A DNA stretch of 64,000 bases from Microbacterium saperdae (GTDB lineage: Bacteria; Actinomycetota; Actinomycetes; Actinomycetales; Microbacteriaceae). Positions 1 through 7,802 of the stretch are shown here, one piece after another (position 1 is the first letter of the stretch; every line of letters begins with the position of its first letter). The stretch covers positions 1,185,795 through 1,249,794 of the forward strand of contig NZ_VFOX01000002.1 of assembly GCF_006716345.1 (NCBI RefSeq). Reading direction: 5' to 3'. Below the pieces are notes generated by a model. That model was not told the origin of the DNA, made no database searches, and saw nothing but the letters and a program-made list of their open reading frames with translations. Made by a program: the position numbers and the translations under genes.

Positions 1-1
1 G

Positions 2-394
2 GCGGATGATCTCGCGCTCGTCCGTCGACTGTTCGAGACCGTCGGAGCCGTCGTCGAAGTGCCGGAGTCGCAGATCGACGCACTCTCGACGATCTCCGGT
101 TCCGGCCCGGCGTACGTCTACCTGCTGATCGAGGAGTTCACCCGCGCGGCCGTCGGCATGGGCTTCGACGAGGCCGATGCGCGCCTCATGGTCGAGCAGA
201 CCTTCATCGGCGCGACGGCCCTGCTCGATGCCTCGGGGGAGGACCCCGCCGAGCTCCGTCGGCGCGTGACGAGCCCGAAGGGCACGACCGAGCGCGCGGT
301 GACCGTGCTCCAGGACGCGCGCCTCGATCGCACCTTCGCGGATGCCGCGGCCGCTGCTCTCGCACGTGCCAAGGAACTCGCCGCCGGAGCATGA
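2..394 (+). CDS. proC: pyrroline-5-carboxylate reductase, C-terminal part (truncated by window edge)
   Basis: The reading frame is open from the first bases of the window, so only about the last 130 residues of the enzyme are present. P5C reductase makes L-proline from pyrroline-5-carboxylate with NAD(P)H in the cytosol. The visible part is the family's dimerisation domain, recognised by the conserved DALSTISGSGPAYVYLLIEE block followed by ALLDASGEDPAELRRRVTSPKGTTERAV (shown here as two short motifs: DALSTISGSGPAY and VTSPKGTTE). An internal GTG at 59 is in frame but would cut the conserved domain and is not a start. It is followed 3 bases later by the DUF1905 gene, so the two are probably co-transcribed. 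Confidence 0.93.
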   Translation, partial: ADDLALVRRLFETVGAVVEVPESQIDALSTISGSGPAYVYLLIEEFTRAAVGMGFDEADARLMVEQTFIGATALLDASGEDPAELRRRVTSPKGTTERAVTVLQDARLDRTFADAAAAALARAKELAAGA

Positions 395-397
395 GGC

Positions 398-685
398 ATG
401 CGGCTGCACATCGTCGGTGAGATCTGGTTCTGGCGCGGTCCCGCGCCGTACCACTTCGTGACGGTGCCGCCCGCCGAGAGCGAGATGATCCATGACGTCG
501 CGGCGGTCGTGACCTACGGCTGGGGGATGATCCCGGCGAGTGTCACGATCGGCGGCAGCAGCGTGACCACCGCGTTGTGGCCGAAGGACGGCGGCTACAT
601 CGTGCCGATCAAGAAGGCCCTGCAGGATCGCGAGGGCATCGGCGTGGACGACGTCGTGGAGATCACGCTCGACATCGACGCCTGA
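398..685 (+). CDS. DUF1905 domain-containing protein
   Basis: This is a 95-residue protein without signal peptide or membrane segment. It matches the DUF1905 pattern: an N-terminal strand pair (EIWFWRGPAPYHFVTVP), then GWGMIPASVTIGG and WPKDGGYIVPIKKALQ, ending in a VEITLDIDA strand. DUF1905 proteins are small beta-rich proteins of unknown function, often found fused to a YdeI-like domain. The gene follows proC with a gap of 3 bases and probably shares its promoter, but a role in proline synthesis is not implied. Confidence 0.82.
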   Translation: MRLHIVGEIWFWRGPAPYHFVTVPPAESEMIHDVAAVVTYGWGMIPASVTIGGSSVTTALWPKDGGYIVPIKKALQDREGIGVDDVVEITLDIDA

Positions 686-701
686 TCAGGCGCGGTGGGG
701 A

Positions 702-1373
702 TCAGCGGTCGAGGGCCGCGAACCGCTCGATGTCGCTGTTCGTACCGGAGACGATGATGAGGTCGTGGTTGGTGACGATCGTGTTGGCCTCGGCGTAGCG
801 GAACGGCTTCCCCGGACTCTTCACACCGACCACGGTGACCTTGTACTTCGAGCGCACGCCGGATTCGTTCAGACCCACGCCCCGGATGAACTTCGGCGGA
901 TACATCTTGGCCAGCACGAAGTCGTCGTCGAAGCGGATGAAGTCCAGCATCCGTCCGCTCACGAGGTGGGCGACGCGCTCGCCGGCTTCGCGCTCCGGGT
1001 AGATCACGTGGTTCGCGCCGACGCGGGCGAGGATCTTGCCGTGCGACTGCGACACGGCCTTGGCCCAGATCTGCGGCACCTTCAGGTCGACGAGGTTCGC
1101 GGTGATCAGCACCGAGGCCTCGATCGAGGAGCCGACGGCGACGACCGCCACCTGGAAGTCCTGCGCCCCGATCTGGCGCAGCGCGTCGATGTTCTTCGCA
1201 TCCGCCTGCACCGTGTGGGTGACGCGGTCCGACCACTTCTGGACGAGCTCGAGGTTGCCGTCGATCGCGAGGACCTCGCGGTCGAGGCGATCGAGTTCTC
1301 CGGCGCAGGCGGCGCCGAAGCGTCCCAGGCCGATGACGAGTACGGGAGCGTCGCCCCTGAGCACTTCAACCAA
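702..1373 (-). CDS. TrkA/KtrA-type potassium uptake regulatory subunit
   Basis: This 223-residue cytosolic protein has an N-terminal RCK_N/TrkA-N Rossmann domain with the nucleotide-binding motif GLGRFG at residues 15-20 and an acidic residue at the end of strand 2 (LAIDGN), followed by a TrkA-C (RCK_C) domain from about residue 140. Such subunits form an octameric ring that gates a TrkH/KtrB potassium channel in response to ATP/ADP or NAD(H). The gene overlaps the end of the upstream channel gene by 8 bases, so the two subunits are translationally coupled. Length and partner make KtrA the best match, because the E. coli TrkA protein is twice as long. Confidence 0.92.
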   Translation of the reverse strand: MVEVLRGDAPVLVIGLGRFGAACAGELDRLDREVLAIDGNLELVQKWSDRVTHTVQADAKNIDALRQIGAQDFQVAVVAVGSSIEASVLITANLVDLKVPQIWAKAVSQSHGKILARVGANHVIYPEREAGERVAHLVSGRMLDFIRFDDDFVLAKMYPPKFIRGVGLNESGVRSKYKVTVVGVKSPGKPFRYAEANTIVTNHDLIIVSGTNSDIERFAALDR

Positions 1374-2796
1374 CGATCGGCCTTTCCACGGGCAGCGAGT
1401 AATACTGCGATCGCGATGTCGCGGCGACTGCCGCGGCGAGTGTCACTGTACCAATGCGGCCCATGAAGATGGTGGCCGCCAGCACGTACGATCCGGCGTC
1501 GGGGAGCTCGGCGGTGAGACCGGTCGACAGGCCGACTGTGGCGAACGCCGAGATCACGTCGAACAGCACATGACTGATGTCGGCTTTCGTGATCTGGGCG
1601 ATGATGATCGTCGAGAGCGCGACGATCGTGGCTCCCCACGCGACGACGCTGAGGGCCACGCGCTGCACATCGCTGGGGATGCGGCGGCCGAACACCTCGA
1701 CGGACTGGCGTCCCTTGGCCTCTGACCACACGGCGATCGCCAGCACGGCCAGTGTGGTGACCTTGATGCCGCCGGCGGTCGATGCCGAACCACCGCCGAC
1801 GAACATCAGCATGCTCGCCGCGACCAGCGACGATCCGTTGAGGTCGGACATGTCGATCACGTTGAAACCGCCGGAGCGGGTCATGGCCGACAGGAAGAAG
1901 GCCTGGAAGGTGGTGTCGCCTGCGTCCATGGATCCGAACGTCTTCGGGTTCGCGTACTCCAGGATCAGGAAGACGACGGCGCCGAGGACGAACAGCAGCA
2001 CGGTCGTGACGAGCGTGAGCTTGGTGTGCAGCGACCAGCGCTTCACATGCCAGACATGCTTGGCCAGGGTGTAGATCACCGGGAAGCCGATGCTGCCGAG
2101 GAAGACGCCGACCATCAGCAGGGACAGCACGAGGTAGTCGTCGGAGAACACCGCGACGCCGCCGTCGTTGGGTGCGAAGCCCGTGTTCGTGAAGGCCATC
2201 GCCGCGAAGTACGGCGCTTCCCACAGGGCGGCGATCGGATCGACCTTCGCCATGACGAGCGACGGATACAGCAGGATCGCGAGCGCGCCCTCGATGAAGA
2301 GGGACGACAGCGCGACGGTGCGCAGCAGCTGACCGACTTCGCCCAGGCGGACGGTCTGGCTTTCGTTGACGACGCCGCCATGCGCGCGCAAGGGGTTGGT
2401 GTCTCCGGCCGCCATCAGCTTGGCCCGCAGCCCGAGCCGCTTGGAGATGACCATGCCCATCAAGGATGCGAGTGTGAGCACCCCCAGGCCGCCGATGTTG
2501 ACGCCGATGAAGACGAGTACGTGGCCGAACGGCGACCAGTGGTTGGCCATGTCGACCGTGGCGAGGCCCGTGACGCAGATGGTGGAGACGGCGGTGAACA
2601 GTGCGTCGCTGAGGGGAGTGACGGTTCCGGTGGCCGAGGCGATCGGCAGCGACAGCAGCACGGTGAAGACGAGGATGAGCAGTGCGAAGATGACGATCGC
2701 GAACCGCGAGGGCGACGAGGTGATGATGTGCTTCGACCAGGAACCGATGTCGCGGATGCGCTGCTTCGGAGACGACGCCGAAACCATGCCCGACAT
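1366..2796 (-). CDS. TrkH/KtrB-family potassium transporter membrane subunit
   Basis: This 476-residue polytopic membrane protein has the fourfold M1-P-M2 organisation of the SKT superfamily. The selectivity-filter glycine region of the first repeat is visible as STICVTGLATV, with further pore segments around AFTNTGFAPNDGG, MTRSGGFNVID and FATVGLSTGLT. It conducts K+ (possibly with Na+) across the cytoplasmic membrane and works with the RCK subunit encoded immediately downstream. A G-rich Shine-Dalgarno-like stretch (GGGGGATGCG, minus strand) precedes the ATG at 2796. Together the two genes form a KtrAB-like bicistronic operon. Confidence 0.93.
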   Translation of the reverse strand: MSGMVSASSPKQRIRDIGSWSKHIITSSPSRFAIVIFALLILVFTVLLSLPIASATGTVTPLSDALFTAVSTICVTGLATVDMANHWSPFGHVLVFIGVNIGGLGVLTLASLMGMVISKRLGLRAKLMAAGDTNPLRAHGGVVNESQTVRLGEVGQLLRTVALSSLFIEGALAILLYPSLVMAKVDPIAALWEAPYFAAMAFTNTGFAPNDGGVAVFSDDYLVLSLLMVGVFLGSIGFPVIYTLAKHVWHVKRWSLHTKLTLVTTVLLFVLGAVVFLILEYANPKTFGSMDAGDTTFQAFFLSAMTRSGGFNVIDMSDLNGSSLVAASMLMFVGGGSASTAGGIKVTTLAVLAIAVWSEAKGRQSVEVFGRRIPSDVQRVALSVVAWGATIVALSTIIIAQITKADISHVLFDVISAFATVGLSTGLTAELPDAGSYVLAATIFMGRIGTVTLAAAVAATSRSQYYSLPVERPIVG

Positions 2797-2899
2797 CGCA
2801 TCCCCCTTCGCGCTTCTCGACCGCGGTCATCAGTCGCACGACGCCGATCGCCGAGCCTTCGTCATGGTACTCCGTGCCGGGGGCGACTACCCTGAACTC

Positions 2900-3316
2900 A
2901 TGACGGACATCTTCGACGTGATCGCAGACGGTACGAGGCGCGACATCCTCCAGCTCCTGCTGCGACGCACTGCCGAAGGTGACGCCGGCACCAGCGTGAG
3001 CCACATCGTCGCGGATCTCGGTATCAGCCAGCCCACGGTCTCGAAGCATCTGAAGGTGCTGCGCGACGCCGAGATGGTCACGGTCCGCGAAGACGGCCAG
3101 CGTCGTTTCTACAGCCTTGCCGTCGAGCCGCTCGAAGTCGTGGACGACTGGCTGGTCCCCTTCCTCGTCGACGCGTACGGAGACGACGCGCCGGATATCG
3201 AGTACCCGGTCGCGCCGCTGCCGGACAGCGCTGCACACGCCGCCGAGGTCGTCGGCCGGGCAGCCGCGTCTGCGAAGCATGTGGTCGCCACGGCGCTCAA
3301 GCGTCTCGGAGCCTGA
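2900..3316 (+). CDS. ArsR-family winged-helix transcriptional regulator
   Basis: This 138-residue protein begins with the classic ArsR winged-helix fold: IFDVIADGTRRDILQLL, then the recognition helix GISQPTVSKHLKVLRDAEMV and wing VREDGQRRFYSL. The C-terminal 50 residues are not recognised and contain no cysteine cluster, so a metal sensor is unlikely. The ATG at 2900 is preferred because the fold begins there and the hexamer TACCCT (2888-2893) ends exactly 6 bases upstream, as expected for a leaderless mRNA. Longer in-frame starts would run antisense through the potassium transporter gene. The gene is divergent from the transporter but a regulatory link is only inferred. Confidence 0.85.
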   Translation: MTDIFDVIADGTRRDILQLLLRRTAEGDAGTSVSHIVADLGISQPTVSKHLKVLRDAEMVTVREDGQRRFYSLAVEPLEVVDDWLVPFLVDAYGDDAPDIEYPVAPLPDSAAHAAEVVGRAAASAKHVVATALKRLGA

Positions 3317-3329
3317 CCCCGGGACGCAC

Positions 3330-3368
3330 ATCGCCCCTGACGACAGGGGGCGTGTCATCAGGGGCGAT
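3330..3368 (+). terminator. hairpin downstream of the ArsR gene
   Basis: ATCGCCCCTGA (3330-3340) and TCAGGGGCGAT (3358-3368) form a perfect 11-bp stem with a 17-base loop. The loop contains CAGGGGG, which can pair alternatively with the first arm. There is no T-run. The hairpin lies between convergent genes and could stop transcription from either side. Confidence 0.5.
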
Positions 3369-3388
3369 CCGCAGGCCCCAGCCCGCGT

Positions 3389-3415
3389 CGATCCCGGCGG
3401 TGCCAGCCGGGATCG
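3389..3415. terminator. second hairpin between convergent genes
   Basis: CGATCCCGGC (3389-3398) and GCCGGGATCG (3406-3415) form a perfect 10-bp stem with a 7-base loop. It sits between the ArsR gene (plus strand) and the ABC permease gene (minus strand, ending at 3504), consistent with a bidirectional terminator. There is no U-tract on either side. Confidence 0.45.
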
Positions 3416-3503
3416 TTCGGTCAGCCTGGCAGTGCCGGCTGGGCGACTCTGAGGGAACGGCTATGTCTTCGCTGAGATCAGGTGCAGCGGAGGCGTGCCG
3501 ATA

Positions 3504-4331
3504 TCAGCGCCTGGCGGCCTTCCGGCGGAACAGCCATGAGCCCCAGACGACGGCCACGAGCAGGATCGCGAGGCACCATCCGATCGCCCACCACGGCTCC
3601 GTGTGCAAGGGCGCGTCCGTGAGCAGACCGCGGATCGTCTCCACGATCGGCGTGATCGGCTGGTGCGCGGCGACGGGCTGCAGCCATTCCGGCATGCTCG
3701 CGACCGGCACGAAGGCGCTCGACAGGTAGGGCAGGAACAGCAGGATGAACCCGTACCCGTTCGCCCCCTCCGGACTCCCCGCGGCGAGACCGATCGCAGC
3801 GAACAGATAGGTGATCGCGAGGATGTAGAGCGCGATCAGCCCGGCCAGGGCGATCCACTCGAGGATGTCGGCCTGCGGACGGAATCCCACGAGCACGCCG
3901 ACGCCGATCACGATCGCGGTGGCGAAGAGGTTGCGCAGCACGCTCGACACCACGTGCCCGGTGAGCACCGCGCTGGCGCGGAGCGGCATGGTGCGGAACC
4001 GGTCGATGATCCCGGTGCGCATGTCGTTCGCGACATACACGGCCGTGGACGAGGCGCCGAAGCCGGCACACGTGAGGATGATGCCGGGTACGACGTAGTC
4101 CACATAGGCACCGGAGGGATCGATCGCCCCGCCGAACACCCAGGTGAACATGAGCATGAGCATCACGGGAAGCATGATGGCCATCAGCAGCGACTCCCCG
4201 TCGCGCAGGGAGTGCCGCAGGCTGCGGCCGATGAACACGAGTTCCGCGGTGATTCCGCGCAGGCGGGGCCGCGCTGCCGCTGCCCCGGGGACGGATGCCG
4301 TGCGCTGAGGTGTGGCGAGGACGGTGTTCAT
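3504..4331 (-). CDS. ABC-2 type exporter permease (DrrB-like)
   Basis: This 275-residue protein has about six transmembrane segments and the ABC-2 fold, including the conserved segment DMRTGIIDRFRTMPLRASAVLTG that couples to the ATPase. DrrB-type permeases export hydrophobic drugs, antibiotics or lipids with a DrrA-type ATPase. The gene overlaps the ATPase gene by 4 bases (ATGA), so the two are translationally coupled. The substrate cannot be read from sequence. The divergent TetR gene suggests induction by a small toxic ligand. Confidence 0.9.
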   Translation of the reverse strand: MNTVLATPQRTASVPGAAAARPRLRGITAELVFIGRSLRHSLRDGESLLMAIMLPVMLMLMFTWVFGGAIDPSGAYVDYVVPGIILTCAGFGASSTAVYVANDMRTGIIDRFRTMPLRASAVLTGHVVSSVLRNLFATAIVIGVGVLVGFRPQADILEWIALAGLIALYILAITYLFAAIGLAAGSPEGANGYGFILLFLPYLSSAFVPVASMPEWLQPVAAHQPITPIVETIRGLLTDAPLHTEPWWAIGWCLAILLVAVVWGSWLFRRKAARR

Positions 4332-5221
4332 GCGTGCTCCTTCATGGGAAGCGAGGAGTGGGTGGGGGAGGTGACGGCGAGGAACACGTCGTCCAGGCTG
4401 GGCCGACGCAACGAGACGGTGCCTTCCGCTCCCTCTGCGTCGAGGACGTCGAGCGCTCGCCGCAGATCGGCGATCGACCCGTCGGTGGGGATCGCGCGAC
4501 GCAGCGTGCCACGGACGTCATGCAGTTCCACGGTGTCGCCGCCGACGCGGGACTTGAGTGCTGCGGGCGTTCCGAGGGCCGCGATCCGGCCGTCGTGGAG
4601 CACGGCGATCCGATCGGCGAGCTGATCGGCCTCCTCGAGGTACTGCGTGGTAAGGAACACGGTCGTGCCGCCGCCCGCGACCTGGCGGATGGTCTCCCAC
4701 AGGGCGCGGCGGCTTCGCGTGTCGAGTCCGGTCGTGGGCTCGTCGAGGAACAGCACCTCCGGGGTGACCACGAAGCTGAGGGCCAGATCGAGTCGTCGTC
4801 TCATCCCACCCGAGAAGGTGCGTACGCGCTGAGATGCCGCATCGACGAGATCGAACTGCTCGATCAGCTCGACGGAGCGCCGCCGTGCCGCGCCGCGACC
4901 GAGGCCTGCGAGACGAGCGAACATGATCACGTTCTCGGTCGCGGAGAGCGCATCATCGACTGCGGCGGATTGGCCGGTGAGACTGATCCGGCGCTGTACC
5001 TCGGTGCTCTGCGAGCGCACGTCCCAGCCGGCGACCAAGGCGCTGCCGCTGTCGGCGGAGGTCAGGGTCGTGAGGATGTTGATGGTCGTGGTCTTGCCCG
5101 CGCCGTTCGGGCCGAGCAGCGCGAAGACCTCGCCGCGCGAGACGGAGAAGTCGAGATCGTCGACGACCACCTTCTCCCGGAACGCCTTGCGCAGGCCGTG
5201 TACCTCGATGGCTGTCGTCAT
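4328..5221 (-). CDS. ABC exporter ATP-binding protein (DrrA-like)
   Basis: This 297-residue ATPase has Walker A GPNGAGKTTTIN, signature SGGMRRRLDLAL, Walker B VLFLDEPTTGLD and a switch histidine region altered to TTQYLEEAD, typical of the DrrA/DRA subfamily. A C-terminal DUF4162-like tail follows. The ATG at 5221 is chosen because AGGGAGAACC (minus strand) places a Shine-Dalgarno just upstream. A longer reading to 5353 would run through the operator region and into the TetR gene. It energises the ABC-2 permease encoded directly downstream. Confidence 0.92.
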   Translation of the reverse strand: MTTAIEVHGLRKAFREKVVVDDLDFSVSRGEVFALLGPNGAGKTTTINILTTLTSADSGSALVAGWDVRSQSTEVQRRISLTGQSAAVDDALSATENVIMFARLAGLGRGAARRRSVELIEQFDLVDAASQRVRTFSGGMRRRLDLALSFVVTPEVLFLDEPTTGLDTRSRRALWETIRQVAGGGTTVFLTTQYLEEADQLADRIAVLHDGRIAALGTPAALKSRVGGDTVELHDVRGTLRRAIPTDGSIADLRRALDVLDAEGAEGTVSLRRPSLDDVFLAVTSPTHSSLPMKEHA

Positions 5222-5247
5222 GGTTCTCCCTCTCTGTGTACGTCGCA

Positions 5248-5307
5248 AACTGTGTATGACCGACACAACTGTGTATGACAGTAACACACTGTTTATCAAA
5301 TAAACAG
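5248..5307. promoter_or_regulatory. operator region between DrrAB exporter and TetR genes
   Basis: The direct repeat AACTGTGTATGAC occurs at 5248-5260 and 5267-5279 (19-bp period). It is followed by a perfect palindrome CTGTTTAT-CAA-ATAAACAG at 5289-5307. The motif CTGTNTATNA recurs three times. The sites lie in the 101-bp divergent intergenic region, and the palindrome is just upstream of the TetR gene's -10 hexamer TAGGAT (5311-5316). Binding by the TetR product with repression in both directions is the simplest reading, but it is inferred. Confidence 0.65.
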
Positions 5308-5322
5308 AAGTAGGATGAGCCC

Positions 5323-6255
5323 ATGACCGACGACGAGCTGCCGGAGCTGCCACGAGGGATCGCGCTCGCGTGGGGGGTCGCCGCGAACCCGCAACGCGGA
5401 CCCAAGCGTGAGATGAGCGTCGAGCGGATCGTCGATGCCGCCGTGGAGTTGGCGGATGCGGAGGGCATCGGCGCTGTCTCGATGGCCGCGGTGGCGGCGA
5501 AGCTCGGCTTCACCCCGATGTCGTTGTACCGCTACGTCAGCGCGAAGGACGACCTCCTGCTGCTGATGCAGGAGCAGGGCACAGGCCTGCCGCCGGAGAG
5601 TCACCGTGCGCTCGACGGCTGGCGCGCACGCCTGCTGGCGTTGTATCAGGAGCAGGTCCTCCTCTATCTGCGCCACCCCTGGATGCTCTCTCTGCCGATC
5701 ACCGGGTCTCCGATCACTCCGAACAGCTCCGCCTGGTTGGACGCCTCGCTCGCGACGCTGGACGACACCCCGCTGAACGCGGAGGAGCGGCTCGCGGTGG
5801 CGCTGGCGATCACCGGCCATGCGCGCTGGTGCGGGATCGTGCAGGCGGGGTATTCCGAGCAGGCGCGGGGCACGGGACTCTCGCCCGACGAGGTGGCCGC
5901 CAGGGAGGCCGCGCTCTTCGATCGGGTGATCAGTGCGGACGAGTTCCCCGCGCTGCGCCGCGCGATCGAGGACAGCGTCTTCCGTTCGGCATCCGATCCG
6001 TTCCGGTTCGCCGTCGAACGCACGCTCGACGGGGTCGCGGCCTACATCGCCGCGCTGGAACGAGACGCGACGCACAGCCTGTCCGACGACTGGATCACGA
6101 TCGACCCGGCTGAGCTCGCCGGGGATCGACGGCTCAAAGAGGCGCAGAAGTCGGTGCGTGAGGCCGAGAAGGCCCTCCGCGCGGCACGGAAGCTGGAGCG
6201 GCAGGCCCTCCGCGAAGCCGGTGAGCGTCTCGCGAAGGTGAAGAAGTCCGGCTGA
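5323..6255 (+). CDS. TetR-family transcriptional regulator of the divergent exporter
   Basis: This 310-residue protein has the TetR_N helix-turn-helix at about residues 30-75 (VERIVDAAVELADAEG, then AKLGFTPMSLYRYVSAKDDL) and a TetR_C-type ligand domain in the middle. The last 45 residues are a highly charged helix (QKSVREAEKALRAARKLERQ) that probably forms a coiled coil and makes the protein longer than most TetR regulators. The ATG lies exactly 6 bases after the -10-like TAGGAT, which suggests a leaderless mRNA. The divergent DrrAB exporter is the likely target. Confidence 0.9.
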   Translation: MTDDELPELPRGIALAWGVAANPQRGPKREMSVERIVDAAVELADAEGIGAVSMAAVAAKLGFTPMSLYRYVSAKDDLLLLMQEQGTGLPPESHRALDGWRARLLALYQEQVLLYLRHPWMLSLPITGSPITPNSSAWLDASLATLDDTPLNAEERLAVALAITGHARWCGIVQAGYSEQARGTGLSPDEVAAREAALFDRVISADEFPALRRAIEDSVFRSASDPFRFAVERTLDGVAAYIAALERDATHSLSDDWITIDPAELAGDRRLKEAQKSVREAEKALRAARKLERQALREAGERLAKVKKSG

Positions 6256-6294
6256 TCCGGACGCGCACCCCCGGTCTGTTGTCATGATGTGGAG

Positions 6295-7215
6295 ATGACC
6301 ACCGAGTACCGCGCGCACTTCGACTTCACGATCGCCTTCGCCAACGGTGGTGGCCTCAGCGGCGAGGGCTTCCGCCTCGATCTGCCTCGGCAGGATGTGA
6401 CGGCGGAAGAGATCGGCACTCTGCTCGTCGCCCACCTCGGTCTGGCGCTCGTCAGCGACGTCGCGCTGCGGGACCTCCGGATCGTGGAGGAGAAGCATCG
6501 AGGGAGTCGAGGGGTGCCCGCGCCCGCTAAGGGGGCCGAGGAGCGCGTGATCGACCTCAGCCACCCGATCGAGGCCGGGATGGTGACATATCCCGGTCTG
6601 CCCGTTCCGACGATCGTGCCGCATCTGACCAGAGAGGACTCGCGCGGAAAGTACGCACCCGGCACCGAGTTCGCCATGGACGTCATCACGATGATCGGCA
6701 ACACGGGCACATATCTCGACGCGCCGTTCCACCGTTACGCGGACGGAAGCGACCTGGCCGGGCTCGACCTCGGCACTCTGGTCGGGCTGCGCGCGGAGGT
6801 GTTCCACCTGCAGGACGGATGGGACGCGGATCGACGGGGGATCGAGGCCGTGACGCTGGCGGATCGCGAACTGCAGGGTGCGGCCGTGTTGCTCGACACC
6901 GGATGGAGCAGTCGTTTCGGGACCCCGGAGTATGCGCACGGGGCGCCGTTCCTGACTGAAGGGGGCGCACGGTTCCTGGTCGACGCGGGTGTGCAGCTCG
7001 TCGGCATCGACTCCTTGAACATCGACGACACGGAGGGCGGTGGTGCCCGTCCGGCGCACACGCTCCTGCTCGCCGCCGGCATCCACGTGGTGGAGCACCT
7101 CACGAACCTGGCCGACGTGCCCGCGCGCGGCGCTCGATTCACGGCGGCTCCTCCGGCGGTGCGCGGCTTCGGGACATTCCCGGTGCGGTCCTTCGCGACG
7201 GTCGGTTCCCACTGA
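6295..7215 (+). CDS. cyclase-family hydrolase (kynurenine formamidase-like fold) with N-terminal extension
   Basis: The 306-residue protein carries a Cyclase (PF04199) domain from about residue 85: VIDLSHPIEAGMVTYPG, then GNTGTYLDAPFHRY with the HxxxH/D-type metal-binding signature region, and VGIDSLNIDD. The family contains metal-dependent amidohydrolases such as arylformamidases and isatin hydrolase. The first 80 residues form a separate small domain that I do not recognise. The ATG at 6295 is favoured over the GTG at 6289 because CATGAT (6283-6288) lies 6 bases upstream of it. No kynurenine-pathway genes are nearby, so the substrate is unknown. Confidence 0.82.
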   Translation: MTTEYRAHFDFTIAFANGGGLSGEGFRLDLPRQDVTAEEIGTLLVAHLGLALVSDVALRDLRIVEEKHRGSRGVPAPAKGAEERVIDLSHPIEAGMVTYPGLPVPTIVPHLTREDSRGKYAPGTEFAMDVITMIGNTGTYLDAPFHRYADGSDLAGLDLGTLVGLRAEVFHLQDGWDADRRGIEAVTLADRELQGAAVLLDTGWSSRFGTPEYAHGAPFLTEGGARFLVDAGVQLVGIDSLNIDDTEGGGARPAHTLLLAAGIHVVEHLTNLADVPARGARFTAAPPAVRGFGTFPVRSFATVGSH

Positions 7216-7233
7216 TCACACGGGCCACATGGG

Positions 7234-7263
7234 TTTACATGCGTCCCAGCTACCCCATAGAGT
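7234..7263 (+). promoter_or_regulatory. putative promoter of the BldC-like gene
   Basis: TTTACA (7234-7239) and TAGAGT (7258-7263) are separated by 18 bases, a reasonable sigma-A-type promoter. The Shine-Dalgarno GAAAGGGG lies shortly downstream and precedes the ATG at 7291. Confidence 0.5.
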
Positions 7264-7290
7264 GTGCTCATCGAGAAAGGGGTACGTGGG

Positions 7291-7482
7291 ATGCCCGAAG
7301 TACCTGACGTCCGGTTCCTGACGGTGGCCGAGGTCGCCGACATCATGCGCGTGTCGAAGATGACCGTCTATCGACTCGTCCATGCCGGCGAACTGCCCGC
7401 CATCCGTTTCGGCCGCAGCTATCGCGTGCCGGAGTCGGCCGTCGCGGACGCTCTGCAGCGTCCGATCGCCGACGTCGGCTGA
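7291..7482 (+). CDS. BldC/excisionase-like MerR-type DNA-binding protein
   Basis: This 63-residue protein is a single winged-helix domain of the helix_turn_helix_17 (excisionase/BldC) family: FLTVAEVADIMRVSKMTVYRLVHAGELPAIRFGRSYRVPESAV. The family binds direct DNA repeats; BldC of Streptomyces controls developmental timing. The start at 7291 is preferred over the GTG at 7264 because GAAAGGGG lies just upstream and the fold begins here. It sits directly upstream of the bS22 gene, a pairing I recall as common in actinobacteria. No recombination genes are nearby, so it is a regulator rather than a phage excisionase. Confidence 0.85.
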   Translation: MPEVPDVRFLTVAEVADIMRVSKMTVYRLVHAGELPAIRFGRSYRVPESAVADALQRPIADVG

Positions 7483-7531
7483 GGTCTCGCCAGCCGCGAT
7501 CCCCGCTCGTGACAGTCGGGGCCCTGCGGTT

Positions 7532-7540
7532 TGCTAGACT
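7532..7540 (+). promoter_or_regulatory. putative extended -10 promoter element of the bS22 gene
   Basis: TGCTAGACT contains an extended -10 (TGC) followed by TAGACT. It lies about 80 bases upstream of the bS22 start in an otherwise unassigned gap. No clear -35 at normal spacing is visible; GTGACA further upstream is 20 bases away. Confidence 0.4.
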
Positions 7541-7620
7541 GACCCGAGGCATTTTTTCCGTGCCCGTACCCGGGTGTCCGTCACCGTGCGACACCCAGCC
7601 ACTGACTTAGTGAGGTTTCC

Positions 7621-7719
7621 GTGGGTTCTGTCATCAAGAAGCGCCGCAAGCGCATGGCGAAGAAGAAGCACCGCAAGCTGCTTCGTAAGACTCGCCACCA
7701 GCGTCGCAACAAGAAGTAA
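7621..7719 (+). CDS. small ribosomal subunit protein bS22 (AURKAIP1/COX24-type)
   Basis: This very short gene encodes 32 residues, of which 18 are Lys or Arg: it starts MGSVIKKRRKRMAKKKHRK and ends RHQRRNKK. The pattern is that of the actinobacterial bS22 protein bound to the decoding-centre region of the small subunit, related to the mitochondrial AURKAIP1/COX24 family. The start is a GTG preceded by the Shine-Dalgarno-like AGTGAGG. A strong terminator follows 8 bases after the stop, so it is likely a monocistronic, highly expressed gene. Confidence 0.9.
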   Translation: MGSVIKKRRKRMAKKKHRKLLRKTRHQRRNKK

Positions 7720-7726
7720 GCGGCCA

Positions 7727-7763
7727 GACACGAGCGCCTGTCTTCGGACGGGCGCTTTGTGTC
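7727..7763 (+). terminator. terminator with UUCG tetraloop after bS22
   Basis: AGCGCCTGTC (7733-7742) and GACGGGCGCT (7747-7756) form a 10-bp stem with one G-U pair closed by a TTCG tetraloop. It is extended by an outer GACAC/GTGTC stem (7727-7731 with 7759-7763). The stable tetraloop and position make it a convincing intrinsic terminator despite the short T-run. Confidence 0.8.
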
Positions 7764-7802
7764 TCTGCGCCGAGTGATCATCCGCAACATCGTGAGGACG
7801 TC

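Noticed and set aside
1106-3358. A very long open frame antisense to the potassium transporter genes
   Set aside because: High-GC codon bias opens long antisense frames. The product is arginine/histidine-rich with no domain, while the opposite strand encodes conserved KtrAB proteins.
5222-5353. Longer N-terminus for the DrrA-like ATPase
   Set aside because: It would cover the operator repeats and the TetR start. A good Shine-Dalgarno precedes the ATG at 5221.
7291-7482. Excisionase as a sign of a mobile element
   Set aside because: No integrase, attachment-site repeats or phage genes are nearby. The neighbourhood with bS22 is chromosomal.
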